This document shows, in pieces, positions 25,248-33,342 of a stretch of 34,552 nucleotides of DNA. Position 1 is the first letter of the stretch. Each line of letters starts with the position of its first letter. The DNA lies in NCBI GenBank assembly GCA_024278215.1, contig JAJRTR010000152.1, positions 1 through 34,552 on the forward strand, in the 5' to 3' direction. The position numbers and the translations under genes are program-made. This DNA comes from a bacterium (GTDB lineage: Bacteria > UBP15 > UBA6099 > JAJRTR01). The notes under the pieces are model-generated. The model was not told where the DNA came from, ran no database searches, and was given only the letters and a program-made list of their open reading frames with translations.

Positions 25248-25276
25248 ATTATACTTAAAAAAATCAGAAAATTCAA
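25248..25276 (-). promoter_or_regulatory. Sigma-70-type promoter for the small helical protein
   Basis: On the minus strand TTGAAT (25271-25276) and a perfect TATAAT (25248-25253) are spaced by 17 bases, about 30 bases before ATG 25218. The predicted leader is short (about 20 bases) and lacks a Shine-Dalgarno sequence. Confidence 0.7.
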
Positions 25277-25346
25277 TTTATTCATCACTTATTTCAAATT
25301 TTCACCTGATCGTCATCATTTTCTTCATATCAGGATAATAACTTTG

Positions 25347-25380
25347 TTCGGAATAATTAATATCCGAAACGTATTATTCC
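25347..25380. repeat. Interleaved inverted repeats downstream of the amidase gene
   Basis: Two overlapping inverted repeats share sequence. TTCGGA (25347-25352) pairs with TCCGAA (25363-25368), and GGAATAAT (25350-25357) pairs with ATTATTCC (25373-25380). Another ATTATTCC overlaps the amidase stop codon (about 25405-25412). The arms compete, so only one hairpin can form at a time. No U-tract follows, so this is not a clear terminator. It may be an operator or an mRNA 3'-end structure. Confidence 0.4.
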
Positions 25381-25407
25381 CTTACGACTGAGATTCCGTG
25401 AATGATA

Positions 25408-27012
25408 TTATTCCGTAATGTTGCCGACAGCGCTTCTCACCAGTCCGCCCACCGGCCCTGCATTAGTTTCGTTGACAACTTCGTGCGTCAGTCCCATTTC
25501 GTTGGCCGGGAGAATATCCTCGATGTTCGGGATATTCATAGAGTCCGCCGTCCGCCGCACGCCCCTGCCGGAGACATCTTCGCCCGCCCGGCTGCCCGCG
25601 AGCAGCACGTTGCCGCTTGCTACGTATTCATACTGGAATGGTTGGTCGGGCAGGTGTGCCACCATTTCCGGCGACAGCTCGAGTGCCGCAAGCTGTTCGC
25701 CGCGACCGCCGAAATACTCCTCGAGTCCGTTGTACAGGCCGCGCGCCGCGTTTTCCCGGAACGTGTCGTCTGTCAGCAGTTCGATCTCGTCGGGGTGTGT
25801 CATGAATCCAATCTCGACAAGTGTGGCTCTCATGCGCGTGTGGGTCAGCACAACATATTTCCTGTCATATATGCCCCAGTCGCCTGTCGCAAGTGTTGCG
25901 GACAGCGCGTTTTTCATTATGCCTGCCAGTTTTTTACCGCCGGACTTATAGTGAAACGTCTGTATTCCGCGTATGTATTGTTTGTATTGATGCTTGGCGA
26001 GCGCGTTCGCGTGTATGCTGAGAAAGACTTTTGCGTGTTTGCGATTCGCCAGTTTAGCCCTGTCCTCGAGCGGCACGAATACATCCCTGTCGCGCGTCAT
26101 GATAACATTCGCGCCCGCCTTTTTCAGCAGCTCACGCAGCCTCAGTCCGACATTTAGAACGATCTCCTTCTCGTCGGGATAGCCGGCGACCTGCGCGCCA
26201 GGGTCTTTGCCGCCGTGGCCGGGGTCGATGCAGACTGTTTTTTTGTAGAGCGACGCCTGAAAAACCGATACGATTATTTTTTTGCCGCCATCTCGTTTTT
26301 CAACTTCGATTTTCGCAGGCAGCGCCGTGTCCACAACCATTCTTGTCACGTAAGGATCGCTTTTGAAACGCGACACACGCACCCGCTCGGCGAGTCCTTC
26401 TTCTATCTTGTAGACCATGCTGCTCTTGCGCGGCACATAATCTTTAAAGTCGAGAACGAACCGCGGCGGGTCGATGACCTGTTCCTTTGTGAACTCGGCT
26501 GCCGCGCCGAGCGGAATGACTATCTCCACTCTGTCTTTCAGTTTTTTTATCATAAGGTCCGGAAACTGTTTCGAAACCAGCGGTTCCGTAACTTCCACCG
26601 TTCCGGCTTTTTCATCCAGGACAACATTCGGCTCGATATTTGTTTTCAGGTCGAAGACGATGCGGACGATATCCGGATTGCGGCTGTTCTGGGCGAGCCT
26701 GATCCTGCGTATGCCTCGTGTGTCGGTTTCGATAGACTTTTTGCCGCCGACGAGCAGAGCGCCGGTCACATCGACGACAAGGCGGCGTGGATGGTCGACA
26801 TAGAATGAATTCATTGCGGCGGGTCCGCGAAAATCAAAACGGGCCGACACCCTACCGCCAGTTGTGGAAACGGAAATTGCCGCGTGAACACCGCCCGCCG
26901 CGGATGAACTCCGGGGACACACTGCAACCGCCGCAATAAAAACAGCAGCAGCTACAAGCGCCCGCAAAAGTAAAGATCGGGGTAAAAACGTGTGGTTGTT
27001 GTTGCAGAACAT
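25408..27012 (-). CDS. amiC: N-acetylmuramoyl-L-alanine amidase with AMIN domains
   Basis: This zinc amidase cleaves the amide bond between N-acetylmuramic acid and the stem peptide of peptidoglycan and usually acts at the division site. From ATG 27012 the product has 534 residues. A signal peptide (about 9-40) is followed by two AMIN-like beta domains (about 45-145 and 170-250). The Amidase_3 domain begins at CIDPGHGGKDPGA. Likely zinc ligands are His266, Glu283 and His334 (SIHANA), with catalytic Glu400 in TLVEIGF. A tail of about 100 residues follows. The frame is open to 27069, but that would put the start inside the tmRNA gene. ATG 27012 lies 17 bases past the tmRNA 3' end. Confidence 0.92.
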   Translation of the reverse strand: MFCNNNHTFLPRSLLLRALVAAAVFIAAVAVCPRSSSAAGGVHAAISVSTTGGRVSARFDFRGPAAMNSFYVDHPRRLVVDVTGALLVGGKKSIETDTRGIRRIRLAQNSRNPDIVRIVFDLKTNIEPNVVLDEKAGTVEVTEPLVSKQFPDLMIKKLKDRVEIVIPLGAAAEFTKEQVIDPPRFVLDFKDYVPRKSSMVYKIEEGLAERVRVSRFKSDPYVTRMVVDTALPAKIEVEKRDGGKKIIVSVFQASLYKKTVCIDPGHGGKDPGAQVAGYPDEKEIVLNVGLRLRELLKKAGANVIMTRDRDVFVPLEDRAKLANRKHAKVFLSIHANALAKHQYKQYIRGIQTFHYKSGGKKLAGIMKNALSATLATGDWGIYDRKYVVLTHTRMRATLVEIGFMTHPDEIELLTDDTFRENAARGLYNGLEEYFGGRGEQLAALELSPEMVAHLPDQPFQYEYVASGNVLLAGSRAGEDVSGRGVRRTADSMNIPNIEDILPANEMGLTHEVVNETNAGPVGGLVRSAVGNITE

Positions 27013-27029
27013 ATATCCCGGGGGCAGAA

Positions 27030-27376
27030 TGGAGGCGGCGGGAATTGAACCCGCGTCCGAAGAATCCAATAAAACAGCTTCTACAGCTTAGTTCGCGTTT
27101 TGAATGTTTCGGTCCACGGAACCCCCGCGAACAGGGTTTCCGCTTGCCCTATCCCGGTTTGTCTTTCGCTTCCCTACCGGGCATTGGGAAACGGCATCCG
27201 ACCTAACGGCGCCTATCCGGAATCGGTCGGTATAGACCGGTAGACGTCACTGCATCAAGCAGCGAGTGCTAATTCGTTGTTCGCACTTAACTTGGGTACC
27301 GCCGTTTTACGAGTCTGCGGAGAACTCGGCTGCCACTGAATCATTGTAGAAACCCCGTCGAGCCCTGAACGCCCCC
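27030..27376 (-). ncRNA. ssrA: Transfer-messenger RNA (tmRNA), tag ANNELALAA
   Basis: tmRNA rescues stalled ribosomes together with SmpB. The 347-base gene has a seven-pair acceptor stem, GGGGGCG at 27370-27376 with CGCCTCC at 27031-27037, containing one G-U pair. The 5' domain is canonical (GGGCTCGACGGGGTTTC), as is the T arm (GCGGGTTCAATTCCCGC). The tag frame runs from GCG at 27284 to TGA at 27255 and reads Ala-Asn-Asn-Glu-Leu-Ala-Leu-Ala-Ala. The discriminator A is at 27030, and CCA is not encoded. It follows smpB by 17 bases, and the amidase start codon is 17 bases downstream with no terminator between. Confidence 0.98.
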
Positions 27377-27381
27377 CTTTC

Positions 27382-27410
27382 ATTATATGTATTTCATCCC
27401 CCCGAAATAT
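27382..27410 (-). promoter_or_regulatory. Probable tmRNA promoter inside the smpB 3' end
   Basis: A perfect TATAAT (27382-27387, minus strand) lies five bases before the mature tmRNA 5' end at 27376, close to the proper distance for a start site. The -35 region, inside the last smpB codons, is weak (ATATTT at about 27405-27410). The box sits just past the smpB stop codon. Confidence 0.55.
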
Positions 27411-27891
27411 TTATGTTCCGAGACCGCCTTTTCATTTCTCTGCCGGCCTCAAGTTTTGCCTGTCTATTGATAATGTCCTGTTTATGGTCATATTTTTTCT
27501 TACTTCTCGCAAGTCCTATCTCGACCTTCGCCCTGTTATTCTTAATGTACATACTCAGGGGCAGTATCGTCAACCCTTTTTTCTGAACTCTGTTGTCGAT
27601 CGACTTGATTTCGCGCTTGTGCAACAACAGTTTGCGTTCCCGCAATGGGTCGTGATTGTACAGATTACCGCTCTGTTTGTATTTCGCGATATGTGCGCCT
27701 ATCAGGAAAACTTCCCCGTCGCGCACTCGCACATAGCCGTCCTTGAGCCTCACTCCGCCTTTACGGGCAGACTTGATTTCCGATCCCGTCAGGACAATGC
27801 CGGCTTCATATCTATCGAGTATCTCGAAATCGAAGAACGCTTTCTTGTTCCGGTCGATACGTATAATGTCGCTTTTATCTTTCTTCGCCAT
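27394..27891 (-). CDS. smpB: SsrA-binding protein SmpB
   Basis: SmpB binds tmRNA and delivers it to stalled ribosomes for trans-translation. The 165-residue length is typical. The family motifs are present: FFDFEILDRYEAGIVLTGSE, IKSARKGGVRLKDGYVRV, LLHKREIKSI and GLTILPLSMYI. The basic C-terminal tail that enters the mRNA channel also appears (DIINRQAKLEAGREMKRRSR). AAGGG lies about six bases before ATG 27891. ssrA follows directly, a common pairing. Confidence 0.98.
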   Translation of the reverse strand: MAKKDKSDIIRIDRNKKAFFDFEILDRYEAGIVLTGSEIKSARKGGVRLKDGYVRVRDGEVFLIGAHIAKYKQSGNLYNHDPLRERKLLLHKREIKSIDNRVQKKGLTILPLSMYIKNNRAKVEIGLARSKKKYDHKQDIINRQAKLEAGREMKRRSRNINISGG

Positions 27892-27932
27892 GCGAACCCT
27901 TCAAGGCCTCCCTCAATACGATGGAATAGAAA

Positions 27933-29246
27933 TTACAGAATTTTCTTATGTGTAAATTTCCTCGCGTGCGGTCCCGTGTAGTCGTCAACAATCTGGCCCG
28001 TGCCCGACAACCTGTAATTGTAAATGATCAGCCCCTCGACCCCCACCGGGCCACGTGCATGTGTCTTATTCGTGCTTATCCCTATCTCCGCGCCCTTGCC
28101 GATCCGGAAGCCGTCGGAAAAACGTGTCGACGCGTTATGAAACACGCAGGCCGAGTCCACAGCGCTGAGAAACACCTTCGCGCGCGTCTTCTGTCTTGTC
28201 ACTATCGCGTCCGTATGTTTCGAGCCATAAGTGTTGATGTGCTCTATCGCTTCCTGCATACTTTCGACGATTTTTATCGAGATTATCATGTCGAGATATT
28301 CCGTGGACCAGTCTTCTTTTTTCGCCGCTTTAAGCCCTTTGATTATTTTTCTTGTTTTGGGGCATCCGCGCATCTCGACACCCGAATCACCAAACCAGCG
28401 TGCCATTTCCGGCAGGAACTTTTCAGCAACAGCCGCGTGCACGAGCAACGTTTCCGCCGCGTTGCAGGCTGCCGGATATTGTGTTTTCGAGTCGTGCGCG
28501 ATGCCTACCGCCTGGTTGATCGCGGCGGCTTTGTCCACATATACATGGCATATACCATCGGAGTGCCCCAGCACGGGGATGCGCGTGTTGTCCTGAATAT
28601 ACTTCACAAACGCATTGCTGCCGCGCGGCACGAGCAGATCTATGTAATCGTCGAGTTGCAGAATCCGGTTCACTTCCTCACGGGTTTCGATAAGCTGAAT
28701 CCAGCCGTCCGGGATGCCGCCCGCCTCTTTCGCCGCTTTTTCTATGATGCCTGTAATAACTTCGTTCGAGCGTCTCGCCTCGGTGCCGCCTTTGAGAATG
28801 ACCGCGTTGCCCGACTTGAGACAGAGCGAAGAAATCTGCGGCACCGCGTCGGGCCGCGCCTCGAACACCGCTCCGATCACACCTATCGGGCATGTCACCT
28901 GCTCGATGACAAGGTCTTTGTCCATTTCAACTTTGCTCAATATTTTCCCGACAGGATCGGGCAGTTTCGCTACGCTGACTACCCCTTCGGCCATGCCGCC
29001 GATCTTGTTGTCATCTACAATCAAGCGGTCGAGAAGGGCTTTTGTCATGCGGCCTGCTTTTACTTCTTTTTGCGCTTCAGCAACATCAGCCTCGTTCGCT
29101 TTCAGTATTTTTTCAGAGTTCGTGACAAGCGCTTCGGCAATTTTTTTAAGCGCGGTCCGCTTGCGGCTGTTCTTCACGCCCGCAAGCAGCAGCGCGGCCC
29201 GGCGCGCCTCTTTCGCCTTGCTTTCCACTGTTTTCTTTCTTGCCAT
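27933..29246 (-). CDS. proA: Gamma-glutamyl phosphate reductase ProA
   Basis: ProA reduces glutamyl 5-phosphate to glutamate semialdehyde with NADPH, the second step of proline synthesis. From ATG 29246 (MARKKTVESKAKEARRA) the product has 437 residues, near the family norm. The catalytic Cys lies in YPAACNAAETLLVH. Other conserved blocks are CPIGVIGAVFEARPDAVPQI, KGGTEARRSN and DAIVTRQ. The frame is open a further 15 codons to a TTG (29291), but GGGGAG 11 bases before the ATG makes 29246 more likely. proB lies just upstream. Confidence 0.97.
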   Translation of the reverse strand: MARKKTVESKAKEARRAALLLAGVKNSRKRTALKKIAEALVTNSEKILKANEADVAEAQKEVKAGRMTKALLDRLIVDDNKIGGMAEGVVSVAKLPDPVGKILSKVEMDKDLVIEQVTCPIGVIGAVFEARPDAVPQISSLCLKSGNAVILKGGTEARRSNEVITGIIEKAAKEAGGIPDGWIQLIETREEVNRILQLDDYIDLLVPRGSNAFVKYIQDNTRIPVLGHSDGICHVYVDKAAAINQAVGIAHDSKTQYPAACNAAETLLVHAAVAEKFLPEMARWFGDSGVEMRGCPKTRKIIKGLKAAKKEDWSTEYLDMIISIKIVESMQEAIEHINTYGSKHTDAIVTRQKTRAKVFLSAVDSACVFHNASTRFSDGFRIGKGAEIGISTNKTHARGPVGVEGLIIYNYRLSGTGQIVDDYTGPHARKFTHKKIL

Positions 29247-29343
29247 CTCCGCATCAACTCCCCGTGTCTCTTTTTTTATCTCTCTCGACAATCAGCAACC
29301 GAATAATATTGTGTGTTATCGAAAACCCGTAAAAATGCAAAGT

Positions 29344-30453
29344 TCAAAGCAGGGCGAGATCGTCGCGATGGACGACTTCGTCGGCTATTTTAAAACTAAG
29401 TATCTTTTCGATTTCGCCGGAGTGCCTGCCCATGATGTGTTCGATCTCGAGGGAAGAATAGTTGGTCAGGCCGTGCGCGACAGCCTGGCCCGCTTCCTCG
29501 CATATCTCGACACACGCGCCGTGCTCGAAATTCTTCTCCACCGCCACGATTCCACTCGCCAGCAGGCTTTTCCCTTTTTCGACCAGCGCGTCGCGCGCGC
29601 CGCTGTTAATAATTATACGACCTTCAGGTTTGCATCCGAAAGCAAGCCATTTCTTTTTGCTGTTCAGCGATGTCTCGTGCGGTACGAATAGCGTTCCTAT
29701 CTTTTCGCCGCCGGTGATTCGTTCGACGACACACGGTTCACGGCCCAGCGCGATGACCATGGGAATACCCGATTCCATCGCGGCCCGCGCTGCTTCGATC
29801 TTTGTCGCCATGCCGCCGAAACCGCCTCCGCGCTTCGGGCCGCCCGCAACTTCGACTATCCCGGGTGTTATCTCTTTCACTTCGGCATACATGGCCGCGT
29901 TGCCGTCGAGGCGCGGGTCTCCGTGATACAGGCCTTCAACATCTGAAAGCAGTATAAGCAGGTCGGCGTCTACGAGTATCGCCGCTGTTGCGCTCAGAGT
30001 GTCGTTGTCGCCGAATTTTATTTCTTCGAAAGCCACCGTGTCGTTTTCATTTATTATCGGGACGGCGCGATGAGCGAGCAGGATGCGCAGAGTGTTGCGG
30101 GCGTTGAGATATTTTTTGCGCATATTCATGATGTCGGGAGTGAGCAGAACCTGCGCGGTGACGATGCCGTGCCGCGCGAAAAGCTCGGTGTATTGCGCGA
30201 TAAGCAGTCCCTGTCCGACAGCGGCGGCGGCCTGTTGCTGATTGATGCTCATGCGCTCGCGCGACAGGTCCAGAAGCGGCGCACCCGTCCTGATGGCACC
30301 GGAGGAAACGAGCGCGATCTCGTGTCCGCGCCCATGCAGGCGCGCGAGACCGGCGACGAAGTCCGCGAGGAACTCCGCGTCTACGGCACCGTCTCCGCCG
30401 GAGAGCACCCGGCTCCCTATTTTCACTATTATACGTTTTGTGTTTGTTTCCAT
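29344..30453 (-). CDS. proB: Glutamate 5-kinase ProB with PUA domain
   Basis: ProB phosphorylates glutamate, the first and feedback-inhibited step of proline synthesis. The 369-residue length includes the amino-acid kinase domain and a C-terminal PUA domain (from about 278, KKWLAFGCKPEGRIIIN). Kinase motifs are VKIGSRVLS, ALVSSGAI, NQQQAAAAVGQGLL, INENDTVAFEEI, LLSDVEGLY and GGFGGMATKIEAA. The ATG (30453) shares one base with the obgE stop (TAATG), so the two are translationally coupled. proA follows after 97 bases. Confidence 0.97.
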   Translation of the reverse strand: METNTKRIIVKIGSRVLSGGDGAVDAEFLADFVAGLARLHGRGHEIALVSSGAIRTGAPLLDLSRERMSINQQQAAAAVGQGLLIAQYTELFARHGIVTAQVLLTPDIMNMRKKYLNARNTLRILLAHRAVPIINENDTVAFEEIKFGDNDTLSATAAILVDADLLILLSDVEGLYHGDPRLDGNAAMYAEVKEITPGIVEVAGGPKRGGGFGGMATKIEAARAAMESGIPMVIALGREPCVVERITGGEKIGTLFVPHETSLNSKKKWLAFGCKPEGRIIINSGARDALVEKGKSLLASGIVAVEKNFEHGACVEICEEAGQAVAHGLTNYSSLEIEHIMGRHSGEIEKILSFKIADEVVHRDDLALL

Positions 30454-31466
30454 TATTTCGACGCGCTTCCTTCTTCTTCAGTCCGGGCAGTCAGCACTTC
30501 GAGTTCGGCGATCAGTTCATCTATTCCTTCACCGGTGTCGGCGGATACTCGTATCACCGTATCGCATTTTTCTATAAACATATTTATCTGTTCCACGTGG
30601 GCTTCGTCCAGCAAGTCGATTTTATTTATCACGGCGAGTTCGCGTTTCCGTGAAAAGTCGGGATCGAACTCCGACACTTCCCGCCGAAGTATCCCGAGTT
30701 GATCGGAAAGGGAAACGCCCTCATGTTCGAAAGGGTCGAGCAGATAGAGGATAACGCGGGTTCTGTTCAGGTGAATCAGGAAGTAATTTCCGACGCCCCT
30801 GCCTTCCGACGAGCCTTTAATGATGGCCGGCAGATCGAGAATCTTAACGGAAGTGTATGGATTTATAATCAGCACGCCAAGATGGGGAGATAGGGTAGTG
30901 AAGGGGTAATGGCCGATTTTAGTTTTTGATCTTGTGAGCCTGGAAACGAGCGCGGATTTGCCTGAGCCGGGGAAGCCGAGCAGGGCAACGTCGGCGGGGA
31001 TGCTGAAGACGAGTTCGAGCAACCGCTCTTCGCCGGGTTCGCCGGGCTCGAATTCACGCGGCGTGCGGTTTTGGGGTGTTGCGAAGTGGCAATTGCCACG
31101 TCCGCCGGCACCGCCGGCCGCGACCATAATCTTATCGCCGGGTTCGATAATTTCGCCAATGAGTGTTCCGGTTTCCTGGTCGTATACTGAAGTTCCCGGC
31201 GGCACATCAATGAACACGTCGTCGCCGTGGCGACCGTGTTTTTTCGCGCCCGCGCCCTGTCGGCCCGCGCCGCCTTTATAGAGAGCTTTGTTTCTGATTT
31301 GTTCGAGTGAAGGGAGTTTTTCTTTGAACCTGATGAAGACGTTCCCGCCGCGCCCGCCGTCGCCGCCGTCGGGGCCGCCCCGTGGAATAAATTTCTCGCG
31401 GCGGAAACTGATGCAGCCGTCTCCGCCCCTGCCCGACCTGACTTTTATCGCCACGCGATCACGCAT
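30453..31466 (-). CDS. obgE: Obg-family GTPase with an altered G3 motif
   Basis: Obg is an essential GTPase that binds the large ribosomal subunit and couples growth to nutrient state. Residues 1-158 form the Gly-rich Obg fold (GGDGGRGGNVF, GAGRQGAGAKKHGRHG). The G domain follows: G1 GFPGSGKS (164-171), switch I HYPFTTLSPHLGV (186-198), G4 NKID (281-284) and G5 SAD (308-310). G3, normally DxPG, reads D211-L-P-A214, with Ala encoded by GCC. The protein ends after the G domain at 337 aa, without a C-terminal OCT domain, as in many bacteria. It is coupled to proB by a one-base overlap. Confidence 0.95.
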   Translation of the reverse strand: MRDRVAIKVRSGRGGDGCISFRREKFIPRGGPDGGDGGRGGNVFIRFKEKLPSLEQIRNKALYKGGAGRQGAGAKKHGRHGDDVFIDVPPGTSVYDQETGTLIGEIIEPGDKIMVAAGGAGGRGNCHFATPQNRTPREFEPGEPGEERLLELVFSIPADVALLGFPGSGKSALVSRLTRSKTKIGHYPFTTLSPHLGVLIINPYTSVKILDLPAIIKGSSEGRGVGNYFLIHLNRTRVILYLLDPFEHEGVSLSDQLGILRREVSEFDPDFSRKRELAVINKIDLLDEAHVEQINMFIEKCDTVIRVSADTGEGIDELIAELEVLTARTEEEGSASK

Positions 31467-31517
31467 AATTACTCACCTGACTTTGCGATATGACGCACGG
31501 CGAAATGGTCTGTCTGT

Positions 31518-31820
31518 TTATTTGTCTACGATCATCTCGTCGACCAGGCCGGCCTTTACCGCTTCAGGTATCGAACCGACGATGTCTGTAACCCTGAGGG
31601 CGAACTTCCCATCGATGACCATGACCTCGCCTCGCGCGACGATTTTTTTGTTGACAAGGAAATCGATCCTGTCGCCCGTGTTGGTTTCGAGTTCAATTAT
31701 CGAGCCCGGTTTCAGTTCAAGGATGTCCTTGAACATTCTCATCGTCCGGCCAAGTTCCACCGAGACATTCATATCAACATCTTTGATTATGTCCAGCTTT
31801 TCCGATGTTCTCTCAGTCAA
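31518..31820 (-). CDS. fliN: Stand-alone flagellar switch protein FliN
   Basis: FliN forms the bottom of the flagellar C ring and docks the FliH-FliI export complex. The 100-residue protein is essentially one SpoA (FliMN_C) domain at about 16-88: VDMNVSVELGRTMRMFKDIL, ELKPGSIIELE, VNKKIVARGEVMVIDGKFAL and RVTDIV. A short extra tail follows. The start is TTG 31820, supported by GGAGGT six bases upstream. It lies between rpsA and obgE, well apart from the main flagellar genes, and is a second FliN-type protein besides FliY (5535-6527). Confidence 0.92.
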   Translation of the reverse strand: MTERTSEKLDIIKDVDMNVSVELGRTMRMFKDILELKPGSIIELETNTGDRIDFLVNKKIVARGEVMVIDGKFALRVTDIVGSIPEAVKAGLVDEMIVDK

Positions 31821-31994
31821 AAAGCCACCTCCGAAGTTGTATCGGACCAGTTTTTCCGGCTGGAGTACTTTCGTATTCCATCCTTGAATAAGTTAACATA
31901 TCCGCCGCTTACGCGCAAGTGAAGTTTCATAATATGGATAGTATTCTGAATATCCGCCGGCTGAAAACTGTGCATCAACTGAAAAAACCGGCGA

Positions 31995-33176
31995 TTATTT
32001 TTCCTGCTCGTCCAGAGCGCCGTCGAGCGCGTCGCCGATTGTGAACGAACTCTTGCCGTCGTCTATATACTGCTTCATTTCCTTCGGCACATTCGCCGCG
32101 AGCGCCGCGACCAGGCCGAGTTTGATCCTCTTGTTTTCCTGATCTATATTAAGGATTTTCACCTTGATCTCTTCGCCGACATTCAGTTTTGCACGGTTGC
32201 CGCTCATCGAAGCCTGTATCTCACTTATGTGGAGCAGTCCTTCGAAATCCTTGTTCAGCCTGATAAAAGCGCCGAACTTCACAACCTTGGAAACTGTTCC
32301 TTTTATAACTTCATCTATAGAGAAAGTCTGTGTTATCGAATTCCAGGGGTCTTCTGTGGCTTCCTTGAGACTGAGTGATATTTTCTTTGCTTCTTCATCG
32401 ACGTTTAGCACTTTGACATTGATGACGTCGCCACAGGAAAGCACCTGCGAAGGATGCCCGACGCGGTTCCACGCGAGTTCGGATATGTGCACGAGCCCCT
32501 CGACACCGCCTACATCGACAAACGCGCCGAAGTTTGTGAGCCGGGTAACTTTCCCCTCGATGATGGAGTCGATTTCGATGTTTGCGAAGAATTCGGACTC
32601 CTTCTCGGCGAGTTCACGCTTGCGAAGTTCGCGGTGGGAAACGACAATGTTTTCGCTGTCAGGATTTATCTCGATGATGACGACTCGCAGCGGTTTGTCC
32701 TTGAGTTCGGCGTCGAAGTCGTTGACCTGCAGGCCAAGATGAGAACCCGGCAGGAAAGCATGGCGCGATACACCGACGTCAAGTCGATATCCGCCCTTGA
32801 CCTGCTGCTTGACGATGCCCTCGATGGGCTCCTTTTCTTCGTGCTGCCGTATGAGTTCTTCCCAGCGTCTTCTGTCGAGAACACTCTCGTAAGACAGATA
32901 TATGTCTTCGCCCGCTATGCGGTCGACCATTACCTCGACTTCGTCGTCGAGCTTATAGCCAACTTCGCCTTCGGGGCTATCTTTGAACTCCTCGACCGGG
33001 ATGCGGCCTTCGGACTTGAATCCCGTGCTGACATAAACATATTCATCATCAACCTTGGAAACTCTGCCGAGGATGATGTCTCCAACCGCCAGGTTGAAGG
33101 GCATCGCCATCGCCGTAGTCAGGGGCGTGCCGAAAAACTCATCTTCTATCTTGCCTTTGTTGCCGTCGTCTGCCAT
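31995..33176 (-). CDS. rpsA: Ribosomal protein S1-like RNA-binding protein, four S1 domains
   Basis: S1 proteins bind mRNA and help the 30S subunit start translation. The 393-residue product has four S1 domains, at about 31-99, 116-182, 203-272 and 288-356. The third and fourth are the most canonical (LTNFGAFVDVGGVEGLVHIS, VVKFGAFIRLNKDFEGLLHIS). Proteobacterial S1 has six domains, so this is the shorter form seen in many Gram-positives and other phyla. AGGAGG lies nine bases before ATG 33176. A promoter is visible upstream. The 174 bases after its stop, up to fliN, hold only weak promoter-like sequence and a repeated ATATCCGCC. Confidence 0.93.
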   Translation of the reverse strand: MADDGNKGKIEDEFFGTPLTTAMAMPFNLAVGDIILGRVSKVDDEYVYVSTGFKSEGRIPVEEFKDSPEGEVGYKLDDEVEVMVDRIAGEDIYLSYESVLDRRRWEELIRQHEEKEPIEGIVKQQVKGGYRLDVGVSRHAFLPGSHLGLQVNDFDAELKDKPLRVVIIEINPDSENIVVSHRELRKRELAEKESEFFANIEIDSIIEGKVTRLTNFGAFVDVGGVEGLVHISELAWNRVGHPSQVLSCGDVINVKVLNVDEEAKKISLSLKEATEDPWNSITQTFSIDEVIKGTVSKVVKFGAFIRLNKDFEGLLHISEIQASMSGNRAKLNVGEEIKVKILNIDQENKRIKLGLVAALAANVPKEMKQYIDDGKSSFTIGDALDGALDEQEK

Positions 33177-33226
33177 TACTAAAAACCTCCTGGAACGCCA
33201 CGCGGCGCCCTTTTTTCAATCCCGCA

Positions 33227-33255
33227 ATTCTACATTAAAGATATTAAAAAAACAA
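33227..33255 (-). promoter_or_regulatory. Sigma-70-type promoter of rpsA
   Basis: On the minus strand TTGTTT (33250-33255) is followed after 17 bases by TAGAAT (33227-33232). The likely start is near 33220. The leader includes CGCC-GCGT-GGCG, a small hairpin about 25 bases before ATG 33176. Confidence 0.65.
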
Positions 33256-33342
33256 TCTTATTTTTTAAGTATTTTTTTTTGCGCCGCAATTACCACGCGC
33301 ATACTGTTCGAATACCGTTATTGCACACCATCAGCCGGGCGC

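Noticed and set aside
27013-27069. Longer amidase start inside the tmRNA gene
   Set aside because: It would read through the tmRNA T arm and acceptor. ATG 27012 gives a normal signal peptide.
27948-29306. 452-codon open frame on the plus strand opposite proA
   Set aside because: It is the exact antisense of proA, has no recognisable domain and no ribosome site, and is explained by codon bias.
33284-33306. GCGC...GCGC hairpin next to a long T/A run as a terminator for serA
   Set aside because: On the minus strand the hairpin is followed by A residues, not U, so it has the wrong polarity for serA. On the plus strand the T run precedes the hairpin.
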